This document shows, one piece after another, positions 34,859-43,233 of a DNA stretch of 64,000 nucleotides. This DNA comes from Afipia carboxidovorans OM5. GTDB lineage: Bacteria; Pseudomonadota; Alphaproteobacteria; Rhizobiales; Xanthobacteraceae. Made by a program: the position numbers and the translations under genes. Positions within the stretch are counted from its first letter, which is position 1; each line of letters begins with the position of its first letter. The notes beneath the pieces were generated by a model. It saw nothing but the letters and a program-made list of their open reading frames with translations. It made no database searches and was not told the origin of the DNA. The stretch covers positions 1,860,001-1,924,000 of the forward strand of contig NC_015684.1 of NCBI RefSeq assembly GCF_000218565.1. The letters run 5' to 3'.

Positions 34859-34969
34859 CCCCGGTCGCGATGCAGCGCGTGAGCGTTGCGTCGCAGAGCC
34901 GGGACCGTCACGGAACGTAACGATCCCGGGTCTGCAGCGCATCACTTCGTGCCGCGCTGCGCACGGGAT
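34859..34969 (+). repeat. Two-hairpin intergenic repeat, copy 4 (inside the pdh operon)
   Basis: The first hairpin, bounded by CCCCGG and CCGGGA, has inner stem GCGATGCAGCGC/GCGTTGCGTCGC (12 pairs, two G-U on the plus strand). The second, bounded by ATCCCG and CGGGAT, has inner stem GCAGCGC/GCGCTGC. It ends about 27 bases before the pdhC start, so it is expected in the polycistronic mRNA. Confidence 0.75.
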
Positions 34970-34996
34970 GCAAACTACTTGCGGCGAGGCTTAATC

Positions 34997-36370
34997 ATGC
35001 CGATCAACATTCTGATGCCCGCGCTGTCGCCCACGATGGAAAAGGGCAACCTCGCCAAGTGGCTCAAGAAAGAGGGCGACAAGGTTTCATCCGGCGATGT
35101 CATCGCCGAGATCGAGACCGACAAGGCGACGATGGAAGTCGAGGCGGTGGACGAGGGCACCATCGCGAAAATTCTGGTACCGGAAGGCACCGCCGACGTG
35201 CCGGTCAATCAAGTCATCGCCGTGCTCGCCGCCGATGGCGAGGATGTGAAAGCGGCTGCAAGCGGTGGCGGTGCATCTGCGCCGGCTCCCAAGCCTGCTG
35301 AAGCTCCGAAAGCTGCTGAACCGGCCAAGGCTGCAGAGGCTCCGAAGCCTGCTGCCGCTGCGTCCGCACCGGCTCCGGCTGCAAAACCGACCGCATCTGC
35401 GGCACCGGCTGCGCCGCAGCCCGCACAGGCTCCCAGCAACGGCGCGCGCACCTTTGCCTCGCCGCTCGCCCGGCGTCTCGCCAAGGAAGCTGGCATCGAT
35501 ATTTCCCGCGTCAGCGGCACCGGTCCACACGGCCGCATCATCGCCCGCGACGTCGACGAGGCGAAGGCGGGGCGTGGTCTGAAGCCTGCCGCTGCTGGCG
35601 GCGCGGCTGCGCCGACCTTCGCGCCGGGTCCGAGCGACGCGCAGATCATGTCGCTGTTCAATGCGGACAATTACGAGGCGGTGCCGCACGACCAGATGCG
35701 CAAGGTGATTGCGCAGCGTCTGTCGGCCTCCGACCGCGACGTGCCGCAATATTATCTCACCTGCGATTGCGACATCGGCAATCTCGTCGCCGCGCGCGAG
35801 GACATCAACGGCCGCGCCCCGAAGGACAAGGACGGCAAGCCCGCCTACAAGCTCTCGGTCAACGACTTCGTCATCAAGGCGCTGGCGCTGGCGTTGCAGC
35901 GCGTGCCGGATGCCAACGTCACCTGGACCGACGAGGCGATGCTGCGCCACAAGGTCTCCGACGTCTCGGTCGCGGTGTCGATCCCGACCGGGCTGATCAC
36001 GCCGATCATCCGCAGCGCGCATGCGAAGTCGGTGTCGACGATCTCCAACGAGATGAAGGACCTCGCCGCGCGCGCCAAGGCACGCAAGCTCAAGCCCGAG
36101 GAATATCAGGGCGCGAGCACGGCGGTGTCGAACCTCGGCATGTACGGCATGAAGCAGTTCACCGCCGTCATCAACCCGCCGCAGTCGACCATTCTCGCGG
36201 TTGGCATGAGCGAGGAGCGGCCGGTGGTGCGGAACGGCAAGATCGAGATCGCGACCATCATGACGGTGACGCTTACATGCGATCACCGCGCGATGGACGG
36301 CGCGCTCGGTGCGCAGCTTCTCAGCGCCTTCAAGCTCCTGATCGAAAACCCGGTGATGATGGTGGTGTGA
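34997..36370 (+). CDS. pdhC: Pyruvate dehydrogenase E2, dihydrolipoamide acetyltransferase
   Basis: The 457-residue core enzyme has one lipoyl domain (1-80, Lys43 in EIETDKATMEVEA), a long Ala/Pro/Lys linker, a peripheral-subunit-binding domain (about 153-188, SPLARRLAKEAGIDI and GTGPHGRIIARDV) and a C-terminal acyltransferase domain whose catalytic motif is DHRAMDG with His430 and Asp434. The ATG at 34997 follows GCGAGGC and matches the pdhB-like N-terminus MPINILMPALSPTMEKG. It receives acetyl groups from PdhAB and is reoxidised by the LpdA encoded at 37.8 kb. Confidence 0.98.
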   Translation: MPINILMPALSPTMEKGNLAKWLKKEGDKVSSGDVIAEIETDKATMEVEAVDEGTIAKILVPEGTADVPVNQVIAVLAADGEDVKAAASGGGASAPAPKPAEAPKAAEPAKAAEAPKPAAAASAPAPAAKPTASAAPAAPQPAQAPSNGARTFASPLARRLAKEAGIDISRVSGTGPHGRIIARDVDEAKAGRGLKPAAAGGAAAPTFAPGPSDAQIMSLFNADNYEAVPHDQMRKVIAQRLSASDRDVPQYYLTCDCDIGNLVAAREDINGRAPKDKDGKPAYKLSVNDFVIKALALALQRVPDANVTWTDEAMLRHKVSDVSVAVSIPTGLITPIIRSAHAKSVSTISNEMKDLAARAKARKLKPEEYQGASTAVSNLGMYGMKQFTAVINPPQSTILAVGMSEERPVVRNGKIEIATIMTVTLTCDHRAMDGALGAQLLSAFKLLIENPVMMVV

Positions 36371-36408
36371 GGCGCGAGCCTCACGCCGTCACCCATCATG
36401 AGACGCCC

Positions 36409-36822
36409 ATGAAACTCCTCGGTGTTATTCTGCTGGCCGGCATTGCCTCGCTTGTCGTCGGCGTGATCTTTGCCGCGGCCTGGCCCTTTCTCGTCGCCTG
36501 CAAGGGCGCGGGCTGTGCCGCCACTTTCCAGCAGAAGCTCGTGCTCGTTGCGATCTTTGCGGCAGTCGCGATGGCGGTGTTTTCCTTCGCCGCGACGCGG
36601 GTGAAGAAGCGCGAGGCGATTTCGTCGGTGCTGCGGCTTCTGGTGCTTGCGCCGGCCGTGCTGATCGTCGCGGGCCTTGCGGCGGATGCGGCGCCGGGCG
36701 CGGAGAAGAAGTTCGTCGTCACCGATGCGCTGCAGCTTGCGGTGCCGTTCTGGGCCGTGGTGCTGACGCAATACGCGCTTATCCGGCGCACGCTGCTGCC
36801 GCGGGAGGCGGTGCGCTCGTAA
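36409..36822 (+). CDS. Small four-helix membrane protein, function unknown
   Basis: This 137-residue protein shows four hydrophobic segments (about residues 1-26, 42-62, 75-95 and 109-127) with a basic loop (RVKKREAISS) between helices two and three. I do not recognise the family. Two cysteines in the first loop (CKGAGC) might form a disulfide. The ATG at 36409 starts 38 bases after the pdhC stop. It lies inside the pdh cluster but shows no relation to pyruvate metabolism. Helix count is by eye. Confidence 0.7.
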   Translation: MKLLGVILLAGIASLVVGVIFAAAWPFLVACKGAGCAATFQQKLVLVAIFAAVAMAVFSFAATRVKKREAISSVLRLLVLAPAVLIVAGLAADAAPGAEKKFVVTDALQLAVPFWAVVLTQYALIRRTLLPREAVRS

Positions 36823-36856
36823 CCGCGCGTTCGTGCGGAGGGCAGGAGAGATGCCT

Positions 36857-37699
36857 ATGGGGTCGATATCGGCGGTGCGATTGATGGCGGGGCGCGGCGC
36901 CTCGCGGACGGCAATCTGGCTGGCGGCCGCAACGATCGCGTTCTCCGCCGGCGCGGCGCGGGCGGAAATGAAGCCGAAGGTCGCGCAGCTCGACGAGGTG
37001 CCGAAAGCGGTCCTCTACATCGGCAACAGCTTTTTCTATTACAATAACAGTCTGCATAACCATGTGCTGAAGCTCGCGCACGCGGCCGATCCGGGGACGC
37101 ATTACTACGCGACCTCGGCCACCATCAGCGGCTCCGGGCTCAACTGGCATAATGTTGAGGCGCTGTTCTCGACCGACGGCATGGCGTCCTATTCGTTCGC
37201 GCCGGGCAACAAGGTGGTGATGACCACCCGCAACAAGAAGTACGACGCGGCCATCATGATGGATTGCAGCCAGTGCCCGGTGCATCCGCAGCTCAAGGGC
37301 CTGTTCGCCGAGACCGCGGCAAAGGATGCCGAGATCGTACGCAAGCATGGCGCCGATCCGGTGCTGTTCATGTCGTGGGCCTATGCCGACAAGCCCGAGA
37401 TGACCGAGCAGCTTGCGGAGGCCTACACCACCGCCGGCAACGCAAGTGGCATGCTGGTCATTCCGGCGGGGCTAGCGTTTGCGCGTGCCAAGAAACAGCA
37501 GCCTGATCTGGTGCTGAACGTCGAGGACAAGCGTCACCCGACGCTCGCGGGGACCTATCTCGCGGCGTGCACGGTGCTGGCGTCGGTCTATCGGCGTTCG
37601 CCGGTCGGCAACAGCTACCATGCGGGTCTCGACGAGAAGACCGCCACGTTCCTGCAGAACGTGGCGTGGGAGACGGTTCAGGACTATTACAGGAAGTAG
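36857..37699 (+). CDS. Exported SGNH-hydrolase-like protein (DUF4886-like)
   Basis: The 280-residue protein has a signal peptide (cleavage near ARA, about residue 36) and SGNH-superfamily blocks: block I as VLYIGNSFFYYNNSLH, where the Ser of GNS would be the nucleophile, and a C-terminal block V-like DKRHPTLAGTYLAA with Asp and His. This pattern resembles DUF4886 proteins, whose esterase substrates are unknown. Among close ATGs, 36857 has the best spacing to the AGGAGAG site; 36851 is nearby. It sits between pdhC and lpdA and shares direction only. Identification as a hydrolase is by motif. Confidence 0.75.
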   Translation: MGSISAVRLMAGRGASRTAIWLAAATIAFSAGAARAEMKPKVAQLDEVPKAVLYIGNSFFYYNNSLHNHVLKLAHAADPGTHYYATSATISGSGLNWHNVEALFSTDGMASYSFAPGNKVVMTTRNKKYDAAIMMDCSQCPVHPQLKGLFAETAAKDAEIVRKHGADPVLFMSWAYADKPEMTEQLAEAYTTAGNASGMLVIPAGLAFARAKKQQPDLVLNVEDKRHPTLAGTYLAACTVLASVYRRSPVGNSYHAGLDEKTATFLQNVAWETVQDYYRK

Positions 37700-37737
37700 A
37701 TTTTGGCCCGAGCGGGTCAGCAACGGCGCGGGACGCT

Positions 37738-37770
37738 GTCCCTCTCCCACAGGGGGAAAGGGAGAAAACA
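37738..37770. repeat. Short palindrome before lpdA
   Basis: CCCTCTCCC faces GGGGGAAAGGGAG with a short loop, about 30 bases upstream of the lpdA start. The CTCTCCC/GGGAG theme recurs near 28949 and 43180. It could be a weak attenuator or a decayed repeat. Confidence 0.5.
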
Positions 37771-37790
37771 ACTGAAGCAGGTTAGCGAAC

Positions 37791-39212
37791 ATGGCTGATA
37801 CATCTTTCGACGTCGTTGTGATTGGCGCAGGCCCGGGCGGCTATGTCACCGCGATCCGCGCGGCGCAGCTCGGCTTCAAGACGGCGATTGTCGAGAAGCA
37901 GCATCTCGGCGGCATCTGCCTCAACTGGGGCTGTATCCCGACCAAGGCGCTGCTGCGCTCGGCCGAGATCTATCACTACATGCAGCACGCCAAGGACTAC
38001 GGCCTCACCGCCGAGAAGGTCGGCTATGACGCGAAAGCCGTGGTGCAGCGCTCGCGCGGCGTTTCCAAGCGCCTCAATGACGGCGTCGGCTTCCTGATGA
38101 AGAAGAACAAGATCACCGTGATCTGGGGCGATGCGACCATCGACGCGCCCGGCAAGATCACGGTGAAGGCGGGCAGCGCCGATGCGCCGAAGGGCGTGCT
38201 GGGGGCGGGCAGCTATCAGGCCAAGCACATCATCGTCGCGACCGGCGCACGCCCGCGCGTACTGCCGGGGCTCGAGCCGGACAAGAAGCTCGTCTGGACC
38301 TATTTCGAGGCGATGGTGCCGGAGAAGATGCCGAAGTCGCTGCTCGTGGTCGGCTCCGGTGCGATCGGCATCGAATTCGCCTCGTTCTACCGCACCATGG
38401 GTGCGGAGGTGACGGTGGTCGAGGTGCTGCCGCAGATTCTGCCGGTCGAGGACGCCGAGATCGCCGGCCTCGCGCGCAAGCAGTTCGAGAAGCAGGGCAT
38501 CCGTATCCTCACCGGCGCGAAAGTCACCAAGCTCGACAAGAAGGCCGACAGCGTCACCGCGACCGTCGATCTCGGCGGCGGCAAGACCGAGCAGATCACC
38601 GCCGACCGCGTGATCTCGGCGGTGGGCGTCGTCGGCAATATCGAGAACCTCGGGCTGGAGAAGTTAGGGGTGAAGACCGATCGCGGTTGCATCGTCATCG
38701 ACGGCTATGGCAAGACCAATGTGCCGGGCATCTACGCCATCGGCGACGTCGCGGGCCCGCCGATGCTCGCTCACAAGGCCGAGCATGAAGGCGTGATCTG
38801 CATCGAGGCGATCAAGGGGCTGCACGTGCACCCGATGAACAAGCAGATGATCCCGGGCTGCACTTACTGCCATCCACAGATCGCTTCCGTCGGCCTCACC
38901 GAGGCCAAGGCGAAAGAGGCGGGCAAGGATATCCGTGTCGGCCGCTTCCCGTTCGCCGGCAACGGCAAGGCGATCGCGCTCGGTGAGGATCAGGGCCTGA
39001 TCAAGGTGATCTTCGACAAGAAGACCGGACAATTGCTCGGCGCGCACATGGTCGGCGCGGAGGTCACCGAGTTGATCCAGGGCTATGTGGTGGCGATGAA
39101 CCTGGAGACCACCGAGGAAGAGCTGATGCACACCATCTTCCCGCATCCGACGCTGTCGGAAATGATGAAGGAAGCGGTGCTCGACGCCTACGGGCGCGTG
39201 CTGAATATGTAA
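37791..39212 (+). CDS. lpdA: Dihydrolipoyl dehydrogenase (E3)
   Basis: This 473-residue flavoprotein reoxidises the lipoyl groups of the PDH complex and reduces NAD. The FAD motif is GAGPGGY (12-18), the redox disulfide is Cys43-Cys48 in GGICLNWGCIP, the NAD motif is VGSGAIGIEFASFY, the second FAD motif is YAIGDVAGPPMLAHKA, and the C-terminal acid-base pair is His452-Glu457 in HPTLSEMM. Start is the ATG at 37791. A strong terminator follows. It closes the pdhA-B-C cluster. Confidence 0.98.
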   Translation: MADTSFDVVVIGAGPGGYVTAIRAAQLGFKTAIVEKQHLGGICLNWGCIPTKALLRSAEIYHYMQHAKDYGLTAEKVGYDAKAVVQRSRGVSKRLNDGVGFLMKKNKITVIWGDATIDAPGKITVKAGSADAPKGVLGAGSYQAKHIIVATGARPRVLPGLEPDKKLVWTYFEAMVPEKMPKSLLVVGSGAIGIEFASFYRTMGAEVTVVEVLPQILPVEDAEIAGLARKQFEKQGIRILTGAKVTKLDKKADSVTATVDLGGGKTEQITADRVISAVGVVGNIENLGLEKLGVKTDRGCIVIDGYGKTNVPGIYAIGDVAGPPMLAHKAEHEGVICIEAIKGLHVHPMNKQMIPGCTYCHPQIASVGLTEAKAKEAGKDIRVGRFPFAGNGKAIALGEDQGLIKVIFDKKTGQLLGAHMVGAEVTELIQGYVVAMNLETTEEELMHTIFPHPTLSEMMKEAVLDAYGRVLNM

Positions 39213-39221
39213 GGGAAGCCA

Positions 39222-39255
39222 AAACAAAGCCCGCCGTAACAGGCGGGCTTTCAGA
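39222..39255 (+). terminator. Intrinsic terminator after lpdA
   Basis: A perfect ten-base stem, AAAGCCCGCC (39226-39235) with GGCGGGCTTT (39242-39251), and a six-base loop end in TTTC. It lies ten bases after the lpdA stop and marks the end of the pdh cluster. Confidence 0.85.
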
Positions 39256-39419
39256 TCGCGTCCGGCAAGCCGTGTCTGCGTTATCGCGAACGCGCCTTTG
39301 CCTTCGGAGGCGTAACGCCGTCCCAGCTCTTTCGGGAAACCGATGTTTAGAAGCAATCGAACGCGACGCAGACGGGCGGCCGCGCGCGGCGTTAATTCTG
39401 CATCGCATCGCGCGAAGAT

Positions 39420-40245
39420 TTAAAACCTGTAGTTCAGGCCGGCGCGGACGATGTTGAGGTCGGTTGCGAATTTCACGGGATACGTAATCGGCAAGGTTCC
39501 GGGCATCGTCGTGACCGCCACCTCGGTCAGGCCTCTGTCAAAGCGCGCGTAAAGATACTCGCCTTTCAGCGACCATCGTGGCCCGAGCGCGTATTCGAAC
39601 CCGCCACCGATCGTCCAGCCCGGAGCCATGCCTCGGGACGAACCGGCATAACAGACATTCGGGTTGGGACCACCGCAAAGGGACGTGTATCTGACGCCAT
39701 TGATGTCGAAAATTCCGGAACCACTTGTGCCCGGTTCGACGTCAAATCGTGCAGAACTGTTGATCTTCGCAAAGGCAAATCCGCCGGTGGCGTAGACAAG
39801 CAGGTTTTCAGCGGCGACATGGCCGAGGCGGGCGCGGATGGTACCGAACGAGCGGACGGTCTGGCTCGCGGAGGTCGCTACGCCGGGGACGATGTGACTC
39901 GTCGATCCCGAGCCGCCGATATCCGCAAGCTGGAAGTCTCCCTCCAGTCCGATAACCCAATCAGGGCGTACCTGATAATTGTACCCGATCTGAAAGCCGC
40001 CCAGCGCCCCGGAGTGCGTCCCGGTTGGCCAGCAAGCCGATCTGACGCGCGTACTCGGAAACGACAAGATCGTCCTTTGGATACTCGGCTCCACCATTGA
40101 ACCAGCCGCCGCCCGCGTTCACGCCGGCGTAGAATCCGGTCCAGTTCATGGCGGGAGCAGCAGCGGCTTTGACAGGGAAATCCGCCGCATGGGCCGATCC
40201 GGCAAAGGTGACGGCGATGAGCGCGGCCAGCGCGGTGTGTTTCAT
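39420..40245 (-). pseudogene. Omp25/RopB-type outer-membrane beta-barrel protein, frameshifted
   Basis: Two overlapping minus-strand frames together make one outer-membrane protein. The first (start ATG at 40245) encodes a signal peptide ending SAHA, then ADFPVKAAAAPAMNWTGFY, the usual start of the Omp25/Omp31/RopB-like family. The second carries the rest: GGFQIGYNYQ, then barrel strands (GLEGDFQL, ARLGHVAAENLLVYATGGFAFA, WTIGGGFEYALG, WSLKGEYLYARFD) and the terminal LNYRF with the C-terminal aromatic typical of barrels. The frames join if one base is removed from the run at about 40020-40022 (CCC on the plus strand). So the gene is either broken, phase-variable, or affected by a sequencing error. 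The remainder has no stop codons, which suggests a very recent change or an error. Confidence 0.82.
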
Positions 40246-40610
40246 CAAAAACCCAAAGGAAATGGATGGACTTGACGGCCCTTCCAAGCGTACGCCGCTC
40301 GTTTCTCGCACAGTTTGGGGGCGGCATTTCGGTGCATAGGGGAAAGCAGACGGGAGTATTCACGCTGCGCTGCGATGCCGCTGCGCGCCAGCAAGCCCGT
40401 CATTGACCGCAGATACACACCGCAGATGTTGCGAAGCCGCCACAGTTTTTGAACATTTAACCCTTGCCGTAGGAAGCTCTTGCGCGCGCCGCGATTTGGC
40501 CACACGCCTCAATGAAATCGTGTTCATGTAGCGTGGATGCCGCGACCGCCGCGTGAATGCGCCTGAAGCCTGTTATTTGCAGGAGAAAGTTGGCGCGGCG
40601 AGGGTGTGAG
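40246..40610. other. Divergent spacer between the outer-membrane gene and ilvD
   Basis: This 365-base region should contain both promoters. I see no repeat, no attenuator with a run of Ile/Val/Leu codons, and no RNA gene. The ilvD side ends with GAGGGTGTGAG before the ATG. Confidence 0.5.
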
Positions 40611-42335
40611 ATGGACGCCAAGACCAACATCAAGTCGAGATTGCCGAGCCGCCATGTCACGGAAGGCCCGGCCCGCGCTCCGCACCGCTCCTATCTCTAC
40701 GCCATGGGTCTCACCACCGAGCAGATCCATCAGCCGTTCGTCGGCGTGGCGACCTGCTGGAATGAGGCTGCTCCCTGCAATATTTCGCTGATGCGCCAGG
40801 CGCAGGCCGTGAAGAAGGGCGTCGCCTCGGCGGGCGGCACCCCCCGCGAGTTCTGCACCATCACCGTCACCGACGGCATCGCCATGGGCCACGAGGGCAT
40901 GCGCTCCTCGCTGCCGTCCCGCGAGGTGATCGCGGATTCCGTCGAACTCACCATCCGCGGCCATTCCTATGACGCCCTGATCGGGCTCGCCGGCTGCGAC
41001 AAGTCCTTGCCCGGTATGATGATGGCGATGTGTCGCCTCAACGTGCCCTCGATCTTCATCTATGGCGGCTCGATCCTGCCCGGCAATTTCCGCGGCCAGC
41101 AGATCACCGTGCAGGATATGTTCGAGGCGGTCGGCAAGCATTCGGTCGGCGAAATGTCCGACGCCGACCTCGACGAAATCGAGCGCGTGGCGTGTCCCTC
41201 GGCGGGCGCCTGCGGCGCGCAGTTCACCGCCAACACCATGGCGACCGTCTCCGAGGCGATCGGGCTTGCGCTGCCGTATTCGGCCGGCGCGCCAGCGCCT
41301 TATGAAATCCGCGACTCCTTCTGCGCGGCGGCGGGCGAGAAGGTGATGGAGCTGATCGCCAGGAACATCCGTCCGCGCGACATCGTCACCCGCAAGGCGC
41401 TGGAAAATGCCGCGGCTGTGGTTGCGGCCTCCGGCGGCTCGACCAACGCGGCGCTGCATCTGCCTGCGATTGCACATGAATGCGGGATCGAATTCGATCT
41501 GTTCGACGTCGCCGAAATCTTCAAAAAGACGCCTTATGTCGCAGATTTGAAGCCGGGTGGCCGTTATGTGGCCAAAGACATGTTCGAAGCTGGTGGCATT
41601 CCGCTGCTGATGAAGACGCTGCTGGACAACGGTTATCTGCACGGCGACTGCCTGACAGTGACGGGCCGTACCATTGCCGAGAACCTCCAGAGCGTGAAAT
41701 GGAACCCGCACCAGGATGTGGTGCGTCCGGCGGATCGGCCGATCACGGCGACCGGCGGCGTCGTGGGCATGAAGGGCAACCTCGCGCCGGAGGGCGCGAT
41801 CGTGAAGGTGGCTGGCATGTCCGTCCTGAAGTTCACGGGCCCCGCGCGCGTGTTCGACTGCGAGGAAGACGCGTTCGAGGCCGTGGAAAAACGCACCTAC
41901 AAGGAAGGCGACGTTCTCGTGATCCGCTACGAGGGCCCCAGGGGCGGCCCGGGCATGCGCGAGATGCTCGCCACCACTGCTGCTCTTTATGGCCAGGGCA
42001 TGGGCGCGAAGGTTGCGCTTATCACCGACGGGCGCTTCTCCGGCGCCACGCGCGGCTTCTGCATCGGCCATGTCGGCCCGGAAGCGGCGATCGGCGGCCC
42101 GATTGGCCTTCTCCGGGACGGAGACATCATCGAACTTGATGCCGAAGCCGGCACGCTCAATGTCAGGCTGAGCGAGGCCGAACTGGCCGAGCGGCGCAAG
42201 GTGTGGAAACCGCGCGAGACGGGCACTGGCTCCGGTGCGCTCTGGAAATATGCCCAGCAGGTCGGCCCTGCGGTCAGGGGAGCGGTGACGCACCCCGGCA
42301 AGGCGGGTGAGAAGAGTTGCTATGCGGATATTTAA
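40611..42335 (+). CDS. ilvD: Dihydroxy-acid dehydratase
   Basis: The 574-residue iron-sulfur enzyme dehydrates dihydroxy acids in the last common step of valine, isoleucine and leucine synthesis. Likely cluster ligands are Cys56 (CWNEAAPCN, which starts at Cys49), Cys129 (AGCDKSLPGM) and Cys201 (CPSAGACGAQFTANTMA). The C-terminal GRFSGATRGFCIGHVGPEA motif is complete. The ATG at 40611 matches the family N-terminus MDAKTNIKSRLPSRHV. Sugar-acid dehydratases of the same superfamily are an alternative, but the match to the shorter IlvD type is better. The next gene starts inside its last codons. Confidence 0.95.
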   Translation: MDAKTNIKSRLPSRHVTEGPARAPHRSYLYAMGLTTEQIHQPFVGVATCWNEAAPCNISLMRQAQAVKKGVASAGGTPREFCTITVTDGIAMGHEGMRSSLPSREVIADSVELTIRGHSYDALIGLAGCDKSLPGMMMAMCRLNVPSIFIYGGSILPGNFRGQQITVQDMFEAVGKHSVGEMSDADLDEIERVACPSAGACGAQFTANTMATVSEAIGLALPYSAGAPAPYEIRDSFCAAAGEKVMELIARNIRPRDIVTRKALENAAAVVAASGGSTNAALHLPAIAHECGIEFDLFDVAEIFKKTPYVADLKPGGRYVAKDMFEAGGIPLLMKTLLDNGYLHGDCLTVTGRTIAENLQSVKWNPHQDVVRPADRPITATGGVVGMKGNLAPEGAIVKVAGMSVLKFTGPARVFDCEEDAFEAVEKRTYKEGDVLVIRYEGPRGGPGMREMLATTAALYGQGMGAKVALITDGRFSGATRGFCIGHVGPEAAIGGPIGLLRDGDIIELDAEAGTLNVRLSEAELAERRKVWKPRETGTGSGALWKYAQQVGPAVRGAVTHPGKAGEKSCYADI

Positions 42336-43149
42336 GGGTTGCGTCATTGTTGCGTGTGCGAGCGTCGTAGCCTTTGCGATGACGCCAGCGAATGCTTTCG
42401 ACGGTACGCCGGATGCCGATAGCGCCGCCGCGCCGCTTGCGGTCGTCACCGCGCCCTCCGGCGTTGCGGTGGTCCGCAAGACCGTGACCGCGCCGGCGGC
42501 CGCCAACAACAATTCGCTGAGCGCGCTGCAATACGCCGCCGAAGATGGCCACGCGATCGCACAGTGGAAGCTCGGCAAGATGTTCGCCGATGGCGGCGGC
42601 GTCGAGCGCGATGATCTGCGCGCCTTCGATTATTTCAGCCGGATCGCCAACCAGCATGCCGAGGACAGCCCCGGCGCGCCGCAGGCCAATATCGTCGCCA
42701 ACGCCTTCGTGGCGCTCGGCCGGTACTACGCGACCGGCATCGCCAACACCCGCGTCAAGCGCGACCCGGAGCGGGCGCGCGAGATGCTCTCCTATGCGGC
42801 GTCCTATTTCGGCAGCGCCGAGGCGCAGTACAGCCTTGCGCGGATGTATCTCGATGGCAAAGGCATCCAGCGCGACGTGAAGTACGGCGTGCGCTGGCTC
42901 GGCCTCGCCGCGCATAAGGGCCAGCACGAAGCGCAGGCGCTGCTCGGCCAGATGCTGTTCAACGGCGACCATCTCCAGCGCCAGGCCGCGCGCGGCCTGA
43001 TGTGGCTCACGCTCGCGCAGGAAAGCGCGACGCCGAGCGAGAAGTGGATTCACCAGAGCTACAACGAGGCGCTCGCGAAAGCCTCGGAAGACGACCGCGC
43101 CATGGCGCTCCAGATGCTGCAGCGCTGGGTGCAGGGCCGGCGGGATTGA
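42322..43149 (+). CDS. Sel1-repeat exported protein
   Basis: This 275-residue protein has a signal peptide (cleavage near ANA, about residue 25), a low-complexity Ala/Val stretch and then Sel1-like tetratricopeptide repeats, with cores such as AEDGHAIAQWKLGKMFADGGGVERD, AEAQYSLARMYLDGKGIQRDV and HEAQALLGQMLFNGDHL. Such repeat proteins act as periplasmic or envelope scaffolds. The ATG at 42322 overlaps the ilvD stop by 14 bases, so it is translated from the ilvD transcript, although no metabolic link is evident. Confidence 0.88.
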   Translation: MRIFKGCVIVACASVVAFAMTPANAFDGTPDADSAAAPLAVVTAPSGVAVVRKTVTAPAAANNNSLSALQYAAEDGHAIAQWKLGKMFADGGGVERDDLRAFDYFSRIANQHAEDSPGAPQANIVANAFVALGRYYATGIANTRVKRDPERAREMLSYAASYFGSAEAQYSLARMYLDGKGIQRDVKYGVRWLGLAAHKGQHEAQALLGQMLFNGDHLQRQAARGLMWLTLAQESATPSEKWIHQSYNEALAKASEDDRAMALQMLQRWVQGRRD

Positions 43150-43178
43150 TCAACTCCACGGCGGCTCCTTCTTCCTTC

Positions 43179-43199
43179 ACCTCTCCCCACGGGAGAGGT
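43179..43199. terminator. Bidirectional hairpin between convergent Sel1 and xth genes
   Basis: A perfect nine-base stem, ACCTCTCCC with GGGAGAGGT, has a three-base loop. It lacks a good T tract on either side but sits midway between two convergent genes. It is followed by AGCTTCGCTCGCAATGACG, a piece of a dispersed repeat. Confidence 0.55.
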
Positions 43200-43233
43200 A
43201 AGACCCGAGCTTCGCTCGCAATGACGGGGAAGC

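Noticed and set aside
40246..40610. Branched-chain amino-acid attenuator before ilvD
   Set aside because: No short leader peptide with a run of Ile, Val or Leu codons and no alternative hairpins were found.
40523..42578. A 684-residue open frame antisense to ilvD
   Set aside because: It is a shadow of the GC-rich codon pattern of ilvD, rich in Arg and His, with no domain, start signal or plausible fold.
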